DNA of 45,552 nt, from contig CACXAG010000002.1 of NCBI GenBank assembly GCA_902765585.1, positions 1-45,552 of the forward strand, read 5' to 3'. The first letter of the stretch is position 1. The number at the start of each line of letters is the position of its first letter. Below the pieces are notes generated by a model. It was not told where the DNA came from. It ran no database searches and saw only the letters and a list, made by a program, of their open reading frames with translations. Positions 21,490-29,752 of this stretch are shown piece by piece. Made by a program: the position numbers and the translations under genes. This stretch comes from an uncultured Prevotellaceae bacterium (GTDB taxonomy: Bacteria; Bacteroidota; Bacteroidia; Bacteroidales; Bacteroidaceae).

Positions 21490-22530
21490 CTATTTAAATG
21501 TTACTTTCGAGAAGGCGGGAGCATCAATCGGACAGAACTCCTTGTCCAAGAACTTGTAGTAGCCCACGATGCCAATCATGGCGGCATTGTCTGTCGTATA
21601 GCTGAACTTCGGGATATACACCGTCCAGCCGTAACGCTTGGCATGGTCGTAGAAGGCATTGCGCAGACCGTTGTTAGCACTCACGCCACCAGCCACGGCC
21701 ACATGCTTGATGCCCGTCTGCTTGACGGCCAGTTTCAACTTTTTCATCAGGATGTCCACGATGGTCCACTCCAGTGATGCAGCGATGTCCTCCTTGTGGT
21801 GCTCGATGAAGTCGGGATCCTCGGCCACCCACTTGCGCAGGTTGTAGAGGAACGACGTCTTCAAGCCCGAAAAGCTGTAGTCCAGTCCCGGTATGTGTGG
21901 TTCCGAGAACTGATAGGCCTTCGGATTGCCCTGGCGTGCCAAGCGGTCGATGATAGGACCACCAGGATAGCCAAGACCCATCACCTTCGAACACTTGTCG
22001 ATGGCCTCGCCAGCAGCATCGTCGATGGTCTGTCCCAGCACCTCCATGTCGTTATAGGCATTCACCTTAACAATCTGAGAGTTACCGCCACTTACCAGCA
22101 GACAAAGGAAAGGCAACGGTGGCACGATGCCCGTCGGTTCTCCATCGGGTCCCATCTCCTTGATGAAGTGCGCCATCACATGCCCTTGCAGATGGTTGAC
22201 GTCAATGAGCGGAATGCCCAACGAACGGGCAAAGCCCTTGGCAAAGTTCACACCCACCAGCAACGAGCCCATCAGGCCAGGCCCCCGCGTAAAAGCCACG
22301 GCACTCAGCTGTTCCTTCGTGATACCAGCCCGCTTGATGGCCTCGTGCACCACTGGCACCACGTTCTGCTGGTGCGCACGGCTCGCCAGTTCGGGCACCA
22401 CGCCACCATACGACTCATGCACGGCCTGCGATGCCGTCACGTTCGACAGCAGTACACCATTCTTCAGCACTGCCGCCGACGTATCGTCGCACGAGCTCTC
22501 TATACCTATTATATATATATCCTGATCCAT
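21490..22530 (-). CDS. tsaD: tRNA N6-adenosine threonylcarbamoyltransferase TsaD
   Basis: The 346-aa ASKHA-fold enzyme, with TsaB and TsaE, transfers threonylcarbamoyl to A37 of ANN-decoding tRNAs. It starts IIGIESSCDDTSAAVL. The metal site has His113 and His117 in HLQGH, and the nucleotide part has SGGNSQIV and DDAAGEAIDKCSK. GGVSANNGLR and the late YTTDNAAMIG complete the pattern. Length is normal. It lies 19 nt downstream of the zinc-ribbon membrane protein gene. Confidence 0.97.
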   Translation of the reverse strand: MDQDIYIIGIESSCDDTSAAVLKNGVLLSNVTASQAVHESYGGVVPELASRAHQQNVVPVVHEAIKRAGITKEQLSAVAFTRGPGLMGSLLVGVNFAKGFARSLGIPLIDVNHLQGHVMAHFIKEMGPDGEPTGIVPPLPFLCLLVSGGNSQIVKVNAYNDMEVLGQTIDDAAGEAIDKCSKVMGLGYPGGPIIDRLARQGNPKAYQFSEPHIPGLDYSFSGLKTSFLYNLRKWVAEDPDFIEHHKEDIAASLEWTIVDILMKKLKLAVKQTGIKHVAVAGGVSANNGLRNAFYDHAKRYGWTVYIPKFSYTTDNAAMIGIVGYYKFLDKEFCPIDAPAFSKVTFK

Positions 22531-22549
22531 TTGGCGTGCAAAATTTCTT

Positions 22550-23701
22550 TTATTGTTTCACGACCTTTTTCATATTGATATCCACGATTTTGCCCTCGGG
22601 CGTGACCTTGGCACTAACTTTGTAGGTAGCCAGACGCTCCTGGTTGGGGTCGGAACGGTCGATACGCTGGTCGACGGAGAAGGTAACGGAATATTCCATC
22701 TCGCCAGTATCGATGTTCTCTATCTTGTCTATCTTCCAGTCGTTGTTCAGCAGGAAGTTCATGGATGAGATGTCCTCTGCCTCATGCAGCTTCTTCATGT
22801 ACTGGATAACGTCGGCCTTGGTGACGTCCTGACGGTTGAAGAAAGTGCGGATAACGGTGTTCAGCGTAGACAGCAGTCCAGGTTCGTCGTCCTTGGCCAG
22901 ACTGTTGAAGTAGGTGTTAAACAGGCTGCTAATCATCTGTTCCTCCAGAGGAGTCACCACACGGTCGTTCAGTTTGTCATAGTTCAGCTTGGCATCATCG
23001 TAATGCAGACCGTCGTTATGAGTCTCCATATACGTCTTATAGGATTCCAATGTGTTCTGGTTGGCTGCCTGAATCCAGTCCAAGGAGTCGACGAGCAATT
23101 TGGCCTCCGTCACGTGAACACTCTCGGGATGCAACTGCATATACTTCAGAAGGGCTGACTTCGACTGGCTGCGCACGGCATTCTGCCATTCCATGTCTAT
23201 CAGCTTCAGCTGCTCCATATGAGCCATGACGGAGTCGCGATGGGCCTGAGGAGCAGCGGTATAGATGTCCAGGAAGTTCTGCAACACGGCGGGCTCAGAG
23301 CTCTGCATGGCGTTCTCGTAGGCATACTGCTCGTTCTGCGCCTGAGTATGCTGATAGAAATAGTAGCCGACAAACGAGACGCCAAGGGCGATGACAAGGG
23401 CAATGATGAGCGTGGCCAACCAACCGTGACGGGTGTTTTTTTTCTGGGGCTCCTGCTCATTATTTCCAGCAGGTTCCGGCTGTTCCTGCTGCTGGACAGG
23501 TGCCGTAGAAGGAGCACTCTGCTGGTTAGTCGACTGACGAACAGTATTCAGACAGTTAGGACATACATGCTGAGCGGCCAGCATGGTACCGCCACAATGG
23601 GGACACTTGAGGATTTTTCCGGCTATGGCGATGCCACAGCTGGGACAGGTCTCAGCCAGGTCGCTGACTTGATGGCCACATTCAGGGCATTTGATAATCA
23701 T
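22550..23701 (-). CDS. zinc-ribbon membrane protein of unknown function
   Basis: The 383-aa protein has two N-terminal zinc ribbons, CPECG..CPSCG (residues 5-22) and CPHCGG..CPNC. A Gln/Pro-rich linker follows, then one membrane helix near residues 95-117 (LATLIIALVIALGVSFVGYY). The rest is a long helical region with short repeats (AAPQAHRDSVMAH, HPESVHVTEAKLLVDSLDWI) that should lie outside the cytoplasm. The C-terminal 150 residues (VVTPLEEQMISSLFNTYFN to DINMKKVVKQ) resemble a small NTF2-like or DUF domain that I cannot name. Such proteins are common in Bacteroidales; the zinc ribbons probably face the cytoplasm. It lies between the GH25 gene and tsaD. Confidence 0.82.
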   Translation of the reverse strand: MIIKCPECGHQVSDLAETCPSCGIAIAGKILKCPHCGGTMLAAQHVCPNCLNTVRQSTNQQSAPSTAPVQQQEQPEPAGNNEQEPQKKNTRHGWLATLIIALVIALGVSFVGYYFYQHTQAQNEQYAYENAMQSSEPAVLQNFLDIYTAAPQAHRDSVMAHMEQLKLIDMEWQNAVRSQSKSALLKYMQLHPESVHVTEAKLLVDSLDWIQAANQNTLESYKTYMETHNDGLHYDDAKLNYDKLNDRVVTPLEEQMISSLFNTYFNSLAKDDEPGLLSTLNTVIRTFFNRQDVTKADVIQYMKKLHEAEDISSMNFLLNNDWKIDKIENIDTGEMEYSVTFSVDQRIDRSDPNQERLATYKVSAKVTPEGKIVDINMKKVVKQ

Positions 23702-23747
23702 ACGTTATTTTTTGAATCTTATTGTTTTACGTGTTTTGCAATATACA

Positions 23748-24485
23748 TCAACGATGTTTGAACTTGATTTCGCGCAGGCCATGATTACCCATGAAGCGGC
23801 TCTTGTCCACATAGCCGTTGACACCGACAATACGGCCCTTGCCGGTATACTGCCACATGGTGATGTCACGGTCGTCGGCCAGCACGGGCTCCTCGGTGGT
23901 ATACATGGCTATCATGATTTTGTAATCGTCAATCTTTCCCTGTAGATGCTTGTTGTAGAAGTTACGGCCGGTATAGAGCAGAGGCTTCTGATGATAGGTT
24001 TCTTCCACCAGGTCCAAAAAGTAGAACAGGGAGTCGCAAAAGACATCGGTAGACAAACCGCCCGTACTTTCAATATCTATCATTGGCACAAGGTCCTGCT
24101 CGTCGGGCAGGCATTGCGACCTAAAGTTCTGCAACTGCTTCTGTTGGTCTGTCAGCGGACGGTAGAAATGATAGCTGCCGACCTTCAGCCCGTTACGGCG
24201 GGCCATTTCTATATTCCGCTCAAAGGTAGCATCAATGCGGTCACCGCCCTCGGTAGCCTTCAGGTAGACGTAAGCCATCTTGGTATTATCGCCGATAGTT
24301 TCCCAGAACACTTTTCCCTGATAGTGGCTGAGGTCGATGCCATGGACGTGAGAACAGGTGTCTTCACATTGCACATTAGCCTTGGCAACAGCCACAGTCA
24401 CGGGCTCTATGGCCAATGTGTCCTGTGCCCTTGCAACAACCACCAAAAAGAGAAATATAATAGTAAATATAATCGTTTTTTTCAT
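23748..24485 (-). CDS. secreted GH25 lysozyme-like muramidase
   Basis: The 245-aa protein has a signal peptide (KKTIIFTIIFLFLVVVARA, cleavage near ARA-QD). Its GH25 domain is GIDLSHYQG (Asp51), YVYLKATEG (Glu79), VGSYHFYRP and VPMIDIE (Asp137, Glu139). It ends with the MWQY signature and GYVDKSRF. These are the acidic residues expected for muramidase activity on peptidoglycan. The product should act in the periplasm or outside the cell, in wall remodelling or lysis of competitors. It is divergent from the clostripain-like lipoprotein gene, and each has a -7 box in the shared 97-bp gap. Confidence 0.93.
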   Translation of the reverse strand: MKKTIIFTIIFLFLVVVARAQDTLAIEPVTVAVAKANVQCEDTCSHVHGIDLSHYQGKVFWETIGDNTKMAYVYLKATEGGDRIDATFERNIEMARRNGLKVGSYHFYRPLTDQQKQLQNFRSQCLPDEQDLVPMIDIESTGGLSTDVFCDSLFYFLDLVEETYHQKPLLYTGRNFYNKHLQGKIDDYKIMIAMYTTEEPVLADDRDITMWQYTGKGRIVGVNGYVDKSRFMGNHGLREIKFKHR

Positions 24486-24506
24486 TCTTATTCAAATTAT
24501 AAGGCG

Positions 24507-24564
24507 CAAAGGTACAAAATAAATGTGAATAGTGGCTGTAAATCGCGAATTATTTGTATCTTTG
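24507..24564. promoter_or_regulatory. divergent -7 boxes of the GH25 and clostripain-like genes
   Basis: Minus-strand TACCTTTG (24507-24514) serves the GH25 gene. Plus-strand TATCTTTG (24557-24564) lies 18 nt before the C11 gene ATG. Neither has an exact TTTG at -33, so strength may depend on other factors. Confidence 0.6.
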
Positions 24565-24582
24565 CAACAAAATTTAGACAAC

Positions 24583-25812
24583 ATGAAGTATTTATTGATA
24601 TTAGTTAGCGCCCTGACGCTCATGACTGCCTGTAGTCATGACGATGAGTCAGAGCCGTTTACCGAGAAGAAGGCTACCCGCGCCGTCATGATCTACATGG
24701 CCGGCGAGAACAGTCTGACAGTAAACAACGGAGTGAGATACTTGAGCGAGGACCTCGAAGAGATTGTCGAGGGATCCAATTTGATGAGTGACACACAGCG
24801 GCTGTTTGTGTTTGTAGACAGCCTAAACACGTCAAAAACCGGAGAGAAGGGCACACCTTATATTATAGAGGTGCACGGAGGAAAGATCTATCCGCAGAAA
24901 ACCTACGATACCGACTTCTACTCCAGCGACCCCAAGCGGTTTGCCGAGGTCGTCAAATGGATGACCGACAACATCCAGGCTGATGGTTTCGGACTGGTAC
25001 TTTGGGGACATGCTGACGGTTGGCTGGAGCCCAAGGACAAGACACATCGGTCCTATGGACTGGATGTGGGCAAGGACGACGGCACCAACCAGGAGAAATG
25101 GATGACCATCAGGCAGATGGCCGAGGCACTTAGCACGGTGCCGAAACTGGACTTCATCTTTGCCGACTGCTGCAACATGATGTGTGTGGAGGTGGGCTAC
25201 GAACTGCGGAATGCCACCAGCTACCTGATTGGTTCGCCTGCCGAGATTCCTGGCTACGGAGCCCCTTACGACTTAATGATACCCTACTTCTACAAAAATG
25301 GCGAGGAAATGTACAAAGGCCTCATCGACAGCTATTATGATTGCTATAAAGATATTTTCGGCAACCAAAGCGTCCCCCTTTCCGCCATCGACACCAAGTA
25401 TATCGAGTCGCTGGCACAGGCTACGCACGACGTGCTGGACTCCTCGACATACCCCCACTATCCCAGTAATCCCAACATGAGCGCTATCCTCTACTATTGG
25501 TACTGCTACGCGCCGATTTTCTATGACATTCGGGCTTTCATCAAGTCTGTCAGCACCGAAGAGGCCTTCAACCAATGGGATAACATATTCCAGCAGGCTG
25601 TACCCTATCGCAGGATGTCCATGCGGTGGGAAACAATGTTTAACATACCTTTCAAGACCTTCAATCAGGACGAGTCACTCTACGGTTGTGTCAGCATGTT
25701 CGTTCCTATCAACACAAGCAAATACAACGCCAATCCGTACTATATCCTCGATACGTACAATTACTACCAATGGAATCAGGTAGTTGACTGGAGCCGCTTC
25801 GGCTGGAATTAA
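24583..25812 (+). CDS. clostripain-related (C11) cysteine peptidase lipoprotein
   Basis: The 409-aa protein starts at ATG 24583. A longer frame would begin upstream of the promoter. A lipoprotein signal peptide ends LMTAC (lipobox Cys17). The C11/clostripain features are RAVMIYMAGENSL (residues 33-45), LVLWGHADGW with catalytic His143, FIFADCCNMMCVEVGYEL with the nucleophile Cys at 196/197, and IGSPAEIPGYGAPYD. Clostripain-like enzymes cut after Arg or Lys. This subgroup in gut Bacteroidales is surface or periplasmic, and some members activate other secreted proteins. Length is normal for the short form. The stop codon abuts the gldE stop. Confidence 0.9.
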   Translation: MKYLLILVSALTLMTACSHDDESEPFTEKKATRAVMIYMAGENSLTVNNGVRYLSEDLEEIVEGSNLMSDTQRLFVFVDSLNTSKTGEKGTPYIIEVHGGKIYPQKTYDTDFYSSDPKRFAEVVKWMTDNIQADGFGLVLWGHADGWLEPKDKTHRSYGLDVGKDDGTNQEKWMTIRQMAEALSTVPKLDFIFADCCNMMCVEVGYELRNATSYLIGSPAEIPGYGAPYDLMIPYFYKNGEEMYKGLIDSYYDCYKDIFGNQSVPLSAIDTKYIESLAQATHDVLDSSTYPHYPSNPNMSAILYYWYCYAPIFYDIRAFIKSVSTEEAFNQWDNIFQQAVPYRRMSMRWETMFNIPFKTFNQDESLYGCVSMFVPINTSKYNANPYYILDTYNYYQWNQVVDWSRFGWN

Positions 25813-27132
25813 TTAGTTCTTCTCGTGAATAATAACCTTCACCTTTGAGATGCGCCGCTCTTCCATGTCGAGTATCTCAAAGGTGAAATTCTGATAGTCA
25901 ATCTTCTCATGCTGCTTCGGGAAGTCGCCCTTGATTTCAAGCAGCAATCCAGCAATAGTATCGGCATCACCCTCAACATCCTCAAAGACATCGTCGCTGA
26001 CCTTCACAACTCGATAGAAATCAGAGAGCAGCGTTTTTCCTTCGAAGACAAACGTATTGGAATTGATGCGCACATAGTTTTTGACATCCTCGTCATACTC
26101 GTCGTTGATCTCACCGACGATTTCCTCCAGAATGTCTTCCAGCGTCACAATACCGCTGGTACCGCCAAACTCATCGACGACAATGGCGATATGGACTTTG
26201 TTCTCCTGGAACTCCCTCAGCAAGTCATCAATCTTCTTGGTCTCAGGAACGAAGTAAGGAGGACGAATGAGCGACTGCCAGCGGAAATTGCTGCCTTTCG
26301 TCAAATGTGGCAACAAGTCCTTGATATAGAGGATGCCACGGACATTATCGCTATTGTCCTGATAGACAGGAATGCGCGAGTAGTTGTTGGCGACAATACA
26401 ACGCAACACCTCTGCAAAGGAGGCTTTGAAATCCAAGTCGACAACATCCTGACGCGACGTCATAATTTCCTTGGCCGTCTCATCGCCAAAGCGGACAATG
26501 CCCTCCAGCATGCGCTGCTCGTCCTTGATGTCTTCCTTGTCAGTCAACTCCAGTGCTTGCTCCAAGTCATCGACGCTCAGCACTCGGTTCTCACGCTTCA
26601 CAACCTTGTCGGCAATAAGGCCTGACTTCATCAGAATGGTAGAGAAAGGATGGAACAACGCCCTGCAAAACAGGATACCGTTGACGGTACGACGACAGAA
26701 AACAAGTGGATGCTGGCCAGCATATACCTTCGGCATAATCTCGCCAAAGAGCAGCAACAGGAAAGTCAGCAATATGGTAATGCAGAGAAAATGCAACCAA
26801 TAAGCAGCACCAAAATCCACCACATGTGCAAAAAAATAGTTTAGCAACATGATGATGGTCACGTTTACCAGATTGTTAGTAATCAGGATGGTAGCCAAGG
26901 TGCGCTCCGAGTCGTCTCGCAACATGCGGATTTTGGCATCTTCCTCGTACTTTTCGTCATCCAGTTCGTTCAAATCTGACGGTGACAATGAGAAAAAAGC
27001 GATTTCCGCCCCTGAGGCAAATCCAGAGACTAATAACAATATACAAGCTAAAACGCCTGCACAAATAGCACCCCATGATGGTGACAACAGCGTCACCTCA
27101 CTCAATACTTGTTGAAAATATTCGTCCATCAT
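25813..27132 (-). CDS. gldE: gliding motility-associated protein GldE (CNNM/CBS/CorC family)
   Basis: The 439-aa membrane protein is read from ATG 27132 (MMDEYFQQ). It has a DUF21/CNNM transporter-like domain with four hydrophobic segments (PSWGAICAGVLACILLLVSG to FLLLLFGEIMPKVY). A CBS pair follows (TSRQDVVDLDF, SRIPVYQDNSDNVRGILYIK, then HIAIVVDEFGGTSGIVTLED). The C-terminal CorC/HlyC domain starts near FVFEGKTLL. GldE is kept in many non-gliding Bacteroidetes; a role in ion transport or envelope assembly is likely. The ssb stop and gldE start overlap by 1 nt (TAATG), so the two are coupled. Confidence 0.93.
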   Translation of the reverse strand: MMDEYFQQVLSEVTLLSPSWGAICAGVLACILLLVSGFASGAEIAFFSLSPSDLNELDDEKYEEDAKIRMLRDDSERTLATILITNNLVNVTIIMLLNYFFAHVVDFGAAYWLHFLCITILLTFLLLLFGEIMPKVYAGQHPLVFCRRTVNGILFCRALFHPFSTILMKSGLIADKVVKRENRVLSVDDLEQALELTDKEDIKDEQRMLEGIVRFGDETAKEIMTSRQDVVDLDFKASFAEVLRCIVANNYSRIPVYQDNSDNVRGILYIKDLLPHLTKGSNFRWQSLIRPPYFVPETKKIDDLLREFQENKVHIAIVVDEFGGTSGIVTLEDILEEIVGEINDEYDEDVKNYVRINSNTFVFEGKTLLSDFYRVVKVSDDVFEDVEGDADTIAGLLLEIKGDFPKQHEKIDYQNFTFEILDMEERRISKVKVIIHEKN

Positions 27133-27470
27133 TATTCGGTCGACTTGGGTGTTAACATTTCCATATTGTCTGCCCAAATCTCAGTTGCACTACGTCGTTG
27201 ACCTTGCTTATCGTCATAAGTGGTGTAACGGATGCGACCCTCTATATATAATTTGTCACCTTTATGAACGTATTTCTCGACAATCTCTGCTAATCGGCGC
27301 CACAAAATAACATTATGCCAATCAGTATGATCTGGAACCTGCGTACCATTTGGAAGCGTATAACCACGCTCAGTCGTAGCCAATCTCAGACGAGCAACTG
27401 CAACACCCTGGTCGACATAACGAATCTCAGGCTCCTGCCCGACATTGCCTATCAACATGACTTTATTCAT
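27132..27470 (-). CDS. ssb: single-stranded DNA-binding protein (short form)
   Basis: The 112-aa OB-fold protein starts MNKVMLIGNVGQEPEIRYVD. It has RLRLATTERG, DWHNVILWRRLAEIVEKYVH, KGDKLYIEGRIRYTTYDDKQ and EIWADNMEML. It ends about at the OB fold, without the Gly/Pro-rich linker and acidic DDDIPF-type tip. SSB proteins use that tip to recruit repair partners. It is therefore probably the accessory or ssb-gldE-linked copy, with the main SSB elsewhere. Confidence 0.93.
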   Translation of the reverse strand: MNKVMLIGNVGQEPEIRYVDQGVAVARLRLATTERGYTLPNGTQVPDHTDWHNVILWRRLAEIVEKYVHKGDKLYIEGRIRYTTYDDKQGQRRSATEIWADNMEMLTPKSTE

Positions 27471-27487
27471 AGGACACAGTCGCTACA

Positions 27488-28027
27488 TTATTTACATTGT
27501 CCCAAATAGCGGAACTTGAAATTCTTACCCTTGGCCGAGGGAAACTGACTACGAGCATCGACACGAGCACTCAGATGGTCGACAATACGATTGTAGCAAT
27601 CCAAACCAGAATATGCCTTGCAACATGCTACAAAATGCGTGTCACGATATTGGAACTTACCCGTACCGGGAACCATTTGGACACGTTTGAAATCTATCGT
27701 ACCTTCGTACCAGCCGAAACGTTCCTCGTTCAACCTCACCAATGCTGGAGCAGCTGATTTCTCAGCAGCACCAGGATTAGTATGGACAGCCTTCTTCTCT
27801 TTGAAATCCTGCATAGTGGCAGCTTCCGTCTTAATAATGATAAAATATATACGGGGGCGAATCTTATAGCGCTTGGGATAGAAAACATCACTTGCAGCAT
27901 AGTCGCGAATATCCTTCTCAAGTGCCGGATTCATCCCTATCTCTTCGATACCAGCCAAGAAAGCAATGGCATCATCGACATGAGAGACAAGTATCTCGCT
28001 GTCAAAATAACGTAAATACAAATTCAT
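27488..28027 (-). CDS. conserved hypothetical protein of Bacteroidales
   Basis: The 179-aa protein is read from ATG 28027 (MNLYLRYFDSEILVS). The longer frame only adds translation of a tRNA gene. It has LVSHVDDAIAFLAGI, DYAASDVFYPKRYKIRPRIY, FIIIKTEAATMQDFKEKKA, then ERFGWYEGTIDFKRVQMVPG and FRYLGQC. I recall similar proteins in many Bacteroidales, without a function. There is no signal peptide and no membrane helix. The basic C-terminus (SAKGKNFKFRYLGQCK) may bind nucleic acid, which is only a guess. It lies between the tRNA cluster and ssb on the same strand. Confidence 0.85.
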   Translation of the reverse strand: MNLYLRYFDSEILVSHVDDAIAFLAGIEEIGMNPALEKDIRDYAASDVFYPKRYKIRPRIYFIIIKTEAATMQDFKEKKAVHTNPGAAEKSAAPALVRLNEERFGWYEGTIDFKRVQMVPGTGKFQYRDTHFVACCKAYSGLDCYNRIVDHLSARVDARSQFPSAKGKNFKFRYLGQCK

Positions 28028-28062
28028 TAGAAATGGGATTGTTTTCCTGTATATTAAAAAAG

Positions 28063-28135
28063 AGCGGAAAACGGGACTCGGACCCGCGACCCCAACCTTG
28101 GCAAGGTTGTGCTCTACCAACTGAGCTATTTCCGC
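28063..28135 (-). tRNA. tRNA-Gly (GCC)
   Basis: The 73-nt cloverleaf has acceptor GCGGAAA/TTTCCGC, discriminator T, anticodon arm CAACCTTGCCAAGGTTG (anticodon GCC) and T arm CGGGTCCGAGTCCCG. It is the last gene of the four-tRNA cluster and identical to the copy at 28406-28478. Confidence 0.96.
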
Positions 28136-28158
28136 AAATAATTCCTTTAAAGAAATGG

Positions 28159-28242
28159 TGAAGAGGAGGAGACTCGAACTCCCACGTCGCAATTGACACT
28201 ACCCCCTCAAAGTAGCGCGTCTACCAATTCCGCCACCTCTCC
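28159..28242 (-). tRNA. tRNA-Leu (GAG)
   Basis: The 84-nt class II tRNA has acceptor GGAGAGG/CCTCTTC with one G-U pair, discriminator A, a D arm with AATTGGTAGACGCG, anticodon GAG in CTACTTTGAGGGGGTAG and an extra arm GTGTCAATTGCGAC. Confidence 0.93.
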
Positions 28243-28275
28243 AGCACAAAAAAATAACGTGTTCCCAAAAAAGAG

Positions 28276-28357
28276 TGCCCAGAACAGGACTCGAACCTGC
28301 ACGCCTCGCGGCACACGCACCTGAAACGTGCGCGTCTACCAATTCCGCCACCTGGGC
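28276..28357 (-). tRNA. tRNA-Leu (CAG)
   Basis: The 82-nt class II tRNA has acceptor GCCCAGG/TCTGGGC, discriminator A, anticodon CAG in CACGTTTCAGGTGCGTG and an extra arm TGCCGCGAGGCG. The frame is set so that A, not C, is the discriminator. Confidence 0.93.
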
Positions 28358-28405
28358 ATTTTTCATTAGAATAAATCCTAATGCTCTTTTTTGTACAACA
28401 TGTTG

Positions 28406-28478
28406 AGCGGAAAACGGGACTCGGACCCGCGACCCCAACCTTGGCAAGGTTGTGCTCTACCAACTGAGCTATTTCCGC
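28406..28478 (-). tRNA. tRNA-Gly (GCC), second copy
   Basis: It is identical in mature sequence to 28063-28135 and is the promoter-proximal gene of the cluster Gly-Leu-Leu-Gly. Confidence 0.96.
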
Positions 28479-28521
28479 ATTCAAAACCTTTTTAAAAGTG
28501 CATCTCTCTCGATTGCGGATG

Positions 28522-28552
28522 CAAAGGTACAACTTTTTTCGGAACCTGCAAA
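28522..28552 (-). promoter_or_regulatory. promoter of the Gly-Leu-Leu-Gly tRNA cluster
   Basis: Minus-strand TTTG (28549-28552), a 19-bp spacer and TACCTTTG (28522-28529) match the consensus, about 44 nt before the first mature tRNA. Confidence 0.75.
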
Positions 28553-28692
28553 CTTTTTCCCTATTTTTTTTGAAAAAAACGTCCTTTTCTGCATTTTTAG
28601 CCCTTATTTGCCACCCAACGCAAGCAAAAAAGCCCTCAAAATGACGAAAAGTGCACAATTAAAGACTATGAAAAAAAAATTAGACCATAATA

Positions 28693-28724
28693 TTTGGTAT
28701 TATTCTGAGAAAACCGTACCTTTG
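28693..28724 (+). promoter_or_regulatory. promoter of the polysaccharide locus (plus-strand genes)
   Basis: TTTG (28693-28696), a 20-bp spacer and TACCTTTG (28717-28724) precede ATG 28743 by 19 nt. The longer frame to 28452 would start inside a tRNA, so this promoter fixes the start. Confidence 0.8.
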
Positions 28725-28742
28725 GCGGCAAATTACTATTCT

Positions 28743-29741
28743 ATGACACAACTAAGTATTATTGTCCCCGTCTATAATGTAGAGCCTTACATTCGATCCT
28801 GCATGGAGAGCATCTTCAGGCAAGGGTTAAACGAGACGTGCTTTGAGGTCATCATAGTAAACGACGGAAGTACGGACCATAGCATGGAGGTCATACAGGA
28901 CATCATCAGCCAACACTCCAATATTACGGTTATCAATCAAGAAAACCTCAGTCTGTCAGTAGCTCGCAACAAAGGCATAGCCGCTGCCCAGGGTGAGTAC
29001 ATCCTAATGCCGGACTCCGACGATTTGCTCGTCGAAGGCAGTCTGAAACCGTTACTTGAAAAAGCATTAGAAACAAAAGCAGATTTGGTCGTCGCAGACT
29101 TCCTAAATATGACGGATGAGGAAATTGAACAAAACGACATCCACCTCCTACAAAAATCAGTATTCAGCTCTAGAGAAAAGTCTGGTGAAGAGTTGTTTCT
29201 ACAAGATCTTAATCCATACGAGTGTTATGTTTGGCGCACACTCTATAGAAGAGGATTTATCATTAAGAACAAGTTAACGTTTGTTCCTGGTATTTATTTT
29301 CAGGATGTGCCGTTCACCCATGAATGTTATCTGAAAGCAGGAAAATGTCTGAGAGCATCGTGGCTTCTTAACATTTATAGAAAAGGGCATGAATCTTCTA
29401 CTTTTTCTTTTAACAAGAAAAAAACGAAGGATTTCTGCATTGCTATTGCCAAAACATGGGAGTTGACACACCTTGAAGGACTGTCACCACAGGTACAAGA
29501 CAAACTGAAAACCGATGTCTATGCATCTTTTTCCATGATGATTTGGATTACCGCACATATAATCAAGAATCATTCCGACAGAAAGGAAATTATTGACTTC
29601 ATGAGGCAACTTACACCCGACTTATGGTTCAACAAGGGAATAAAGCAAAAAATAGGATCTCTCATTTACCGATACATGCCTTATTGGTATATTTATCTAC
29701 GTTATTTACGTAAAAACTTTATAAACTTGTCAAGGAAATAG
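28743..29741 (+). CDS. GT2 family glycosyltransferase
   Basis: The 332-aa GT-A enzyme starts MTQLSIIVPVYNVEPYIRSC. It has IIVNDGSTDHSMEV for nucleotide binding, NKGIAAAQGEYILMPDSDD with the DSDD metal site, and CYVWRTLYRRGFI as acceptor-side motif. The C-terminal SLIYRYMPYWYIYLRYLRKN is aromatic and basic and may lie on the membrane. AT-rich codon use differs from the core genes to the left, as is usual for surface-polysaccharide loci. It is followed after 11 nt by a GT4 gene on the same strand. Donor and acceptor sugars cannot be read from sequence. Confidence 0.9.
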   Translation: MTQLSIIVPVYNVEPYIRSCMESIFRQGLNETCFEVIIVNDGSTDHSMEVIQDIISQHSNITVINQENLSLSVARNKGIAAAQGEYILMPDSDDLLVEGSLKPLLEKALETKADLVVADFLNMTDEEIEQNDIHLLQKSVFSSREKSGEELFLQDLNPYECYVWRTLYRRGFIIKNKLTFVPGIYFQDVPFTHECYLKAGKCLRASWLLNIYRKGHESSTFSFNKKKTKDFCIAIAKTWELTHLEGLSPQVQDKLKTDVYASFSMMIWITAHIIKNHSDRKEIIDFMRQLTPDLWFNKGIKQKIGSLIYRYMPYWYIYLRYLRKNFINLSRK

Positions 29742-29752
29742 TTTACAAATAA

